Shown piece after piece: positions 16,675-17,517 of a stretch of DNA of 17,517 nt. Numbering within the stretch: position 1 is the first letter of the stretch; every line of letters begins with the position of its first letter. The notes beneath the pieces were generated by a model. That model was not told the DNA's origin and did not search any database. It saw only the letters and a list, made by a program, of their open reading frames with translations. Source of the stretch: Myxococcales bacterium (lineage in GTDB: Bacteria; Myxococcota; Myxococcia; Myxococcales; Anaeromyxobacteraceae); NCBI GenBank assembly GCA_021784495.1, contig JAJXSQ010000008.1:1-17517 (forward strand). The letters are read 5' to 3'. A program made the translations under genes and the position numbers.

Positions 16675-17193
16675 TCAGTAGCGGACGAGGGCGTGCACCC
16701 GGTCGGCGCCGAGCCGGGACGCGCCGCCGAGGAAGCGGAGCTCGGCGAGGAAGGCGTAGGCGACGATCTGCGCCCCCTGCCGCTCGACGAGCCGGCCGAC
16801 CGCGTCGGCGGTGCCGCCGGTGGCGAGCACGTCGTCGACCACCAGCACTCGCTCGCCGGGCTGGAGCGCGTCCTCGTGGAGCTCGAGGACGTTCTCGCCG
16901 TACTCGAGCGCGTAGGCCTCCCGGATCGTCCGCCAGGGCAGCTTCCCCGGCTTGCGGACGATGGTGAGCCCGATCCCCAGGGCGTAGGAGAGCGGCGCCG
17001 CGAAGCAGAAGCCGCGCGACTCGATGCCGACCACCTTGGAGATCCCCTCGTCGCGCCACCGCTCGACGAGCGCGTCGATGACCTTCCGGAAGAGGCGGCC
17101 GTCGGAGAGCACCGGGGTGATGTCCTTGAAGACGATCCCCGGCTTCGGGAAGTCGGGAACGTCGCGGATGGCGGCGCGGACGTCGTCGAGCAT
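16675..17193 (-). CDS. apt: Adenine phosphoribosyltransferase
   Basis: A 172-residue cytoplasmic purine-salvage enzyme that converts adenine and PRPP to AMP and pyrophosphate. Signatures: the opening DVPDFPKPGIVFKDITPVLSD at 11-31, GIESRGFCFAAPLSYALG at 56-73, RKPGKLP at 80-86, and the PRPP-binding loop VLVVDDVLATGGTA at 116-129. The length is typical and all key residues are present. The ATG at 17193 has GAGGAG at 17199-17204 with 5-nt spacing, located between the start and the stop of the upstream M23 peptidase gene. With only 13 bp between the two genes they are probably co-transcribed, though the pairing has no evident functional meaning. Confidence 0.97.
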   Translation of the reverse strand: MLDDVRAAIRDVPDFPKPGIVFKDITPVLSDGRLFRKVIDALVERWRDEGISKVVGIESRGFCFAAPLSYALGIGLTIVRKPGKLPWRTIREAYALEYGENVLELHEDALQPGERVLVVDDVLATGGTADAVGRLVERQGAQIVAYAFLAELRFLGGASRLGADRVHALVRY

Positions 17194-17206
17194 GGGGACT
17201 CCTCTA

Positions 17207-17517
17207 TCACGGGAGGAAGAGCAGCGGGTTGCGGGGGCGGGTCCCCTCGCGCACCTCGAAGTGCAGGTGGGGCCCGGTGGTGCGCCCCGTCTGGCCGACC
17301 CGCGCGATCGGCTCGCCGCGCCGGACCCGGGCCCCCTCGGCCACCAGCGCCTCGCGGCAGTGCGCGTAGAGGGTCACCAGCCCGCCCTCGTGTCGGAGGA
17401 TGACGATCACCCCGTACCCCGGCTGCTCGGCGGCGTAGATCACCACCCCGGCCGCGGCCGCCACGATCGGGGTCCCCTCCGGCGCCGCCACGTCGATGCC
17501 GTCGTGGCGCCGCCCGC
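17207..17517 (-). CDS. M23-family (LytM) peptidase, C-terminal part only (5' end outside window)
   Basis: Only the last 103 codons are in the window and the frame is open to the right edge. The visible portion is the catalytic core of an M23 zinc metallopeptidase: RRHDGIDVAAPEGTPIVAA with the first two zinc ligands (H-x3-D), GYGVIVILRHEGGLVTLYAHC, GEPIARVGQTG and GPHLHFEVREG with the final HxH pair. All ligands of an active peptidase appear to be present, unlike the degenerate EnvC/NlpD activators, so it is probably a peptidoglycan endopeptidase. Whether it has a signal peptide, LysM or coiled-coil region cannot be judged. The protein ends NPLLFLP, close to the domain end, with no extension. 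Confidence 0.93.
   Translation of the reverse strand, partial: GRRHDGIDVAAPEGTPIVAAAAGVVIYAAEQPGYGVIVILRHEGGLVTLYAHCREALVAEGARVRRGEPIARVGQTGRTTGPHLHFEVREGTRPRNPLLFLP

Overview
The window is about 17.5 kb of very GC-rich bacterial DNA, with third codon positions almost always G or C. It is densely packed and has no mobile elements, RNA genes or CRISPR. The gene set and architecture fit a deltaproteobacterium/myxobacterium, and Anaeromyxobacter or a relative is my best guess. The relevant traits are alternative complex III, a DHOD-like protein, a rubrerythrin cluster and several GTG starts. That assignment is an inference from composition and gene content, not from a database match.

Region 1 (1-7661, minus strand) is a respiratory operon. 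It encodes a complete six-subunit alternative complex III (actA to actF, a quinol:electron-acceptor oxidoreductase) followed by the start of a small membrane-anchored protein cut by the left edge. The genes are packed head to tail: actB overlaps actA by 13 bp, and every later junction is a 4-bp ATGA or GTGA overlap, which suggests translational coupling.

Region 2 (7662-10077) holds a 204-bp divergent spacer, then an ECF-like sigma factor with a zinc-finger (anti-sigma-like) tail. It converges on aat (leucyl/phenylalanyl-tRNA-protein transferase) across a perfect 22-bp palindrome. Divergent from aat is a DEDDh-type 3'-5' exonuclease.

Region 3 (10098-14239, minus strand) is a redox/stress block. 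In transcription order it encodes a universal stress protein, a dihydroorotate-dehydrogenase-like flavoprotein without the usual catalytic Cys, a rubredoxin-less rubrerythrin, a GlpC/HdrD-like two-cluster CCG-domain Fe-S protein, and a DUF3501 protein. The last three are a recurrent gene trio of unknown function. This is the most interesting candidate for a poorly described system.

Region 4 (14336-17517) contains a membrane receptor-like protein with a HAMP-like segment but no output domain. Divergent from it is a NapH/RdxA-like membrane ferredoxin whose candidate promoter carries a dyad. The window ends with apt (adenine phosphoribosyltransferase) directly downstream of an M23 metallopeptidase cut by the right edge.

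Together the genes describe an electron-transport-rich, probably facultative or microaerophilic, Gram-negative lifestyle: quinol oxidation, low-potential Fe-S/flavin proteins and peroxide/oxygen defence, interspersed with housekeeping genes. No intergenic stretch exceeds about 205 bp.
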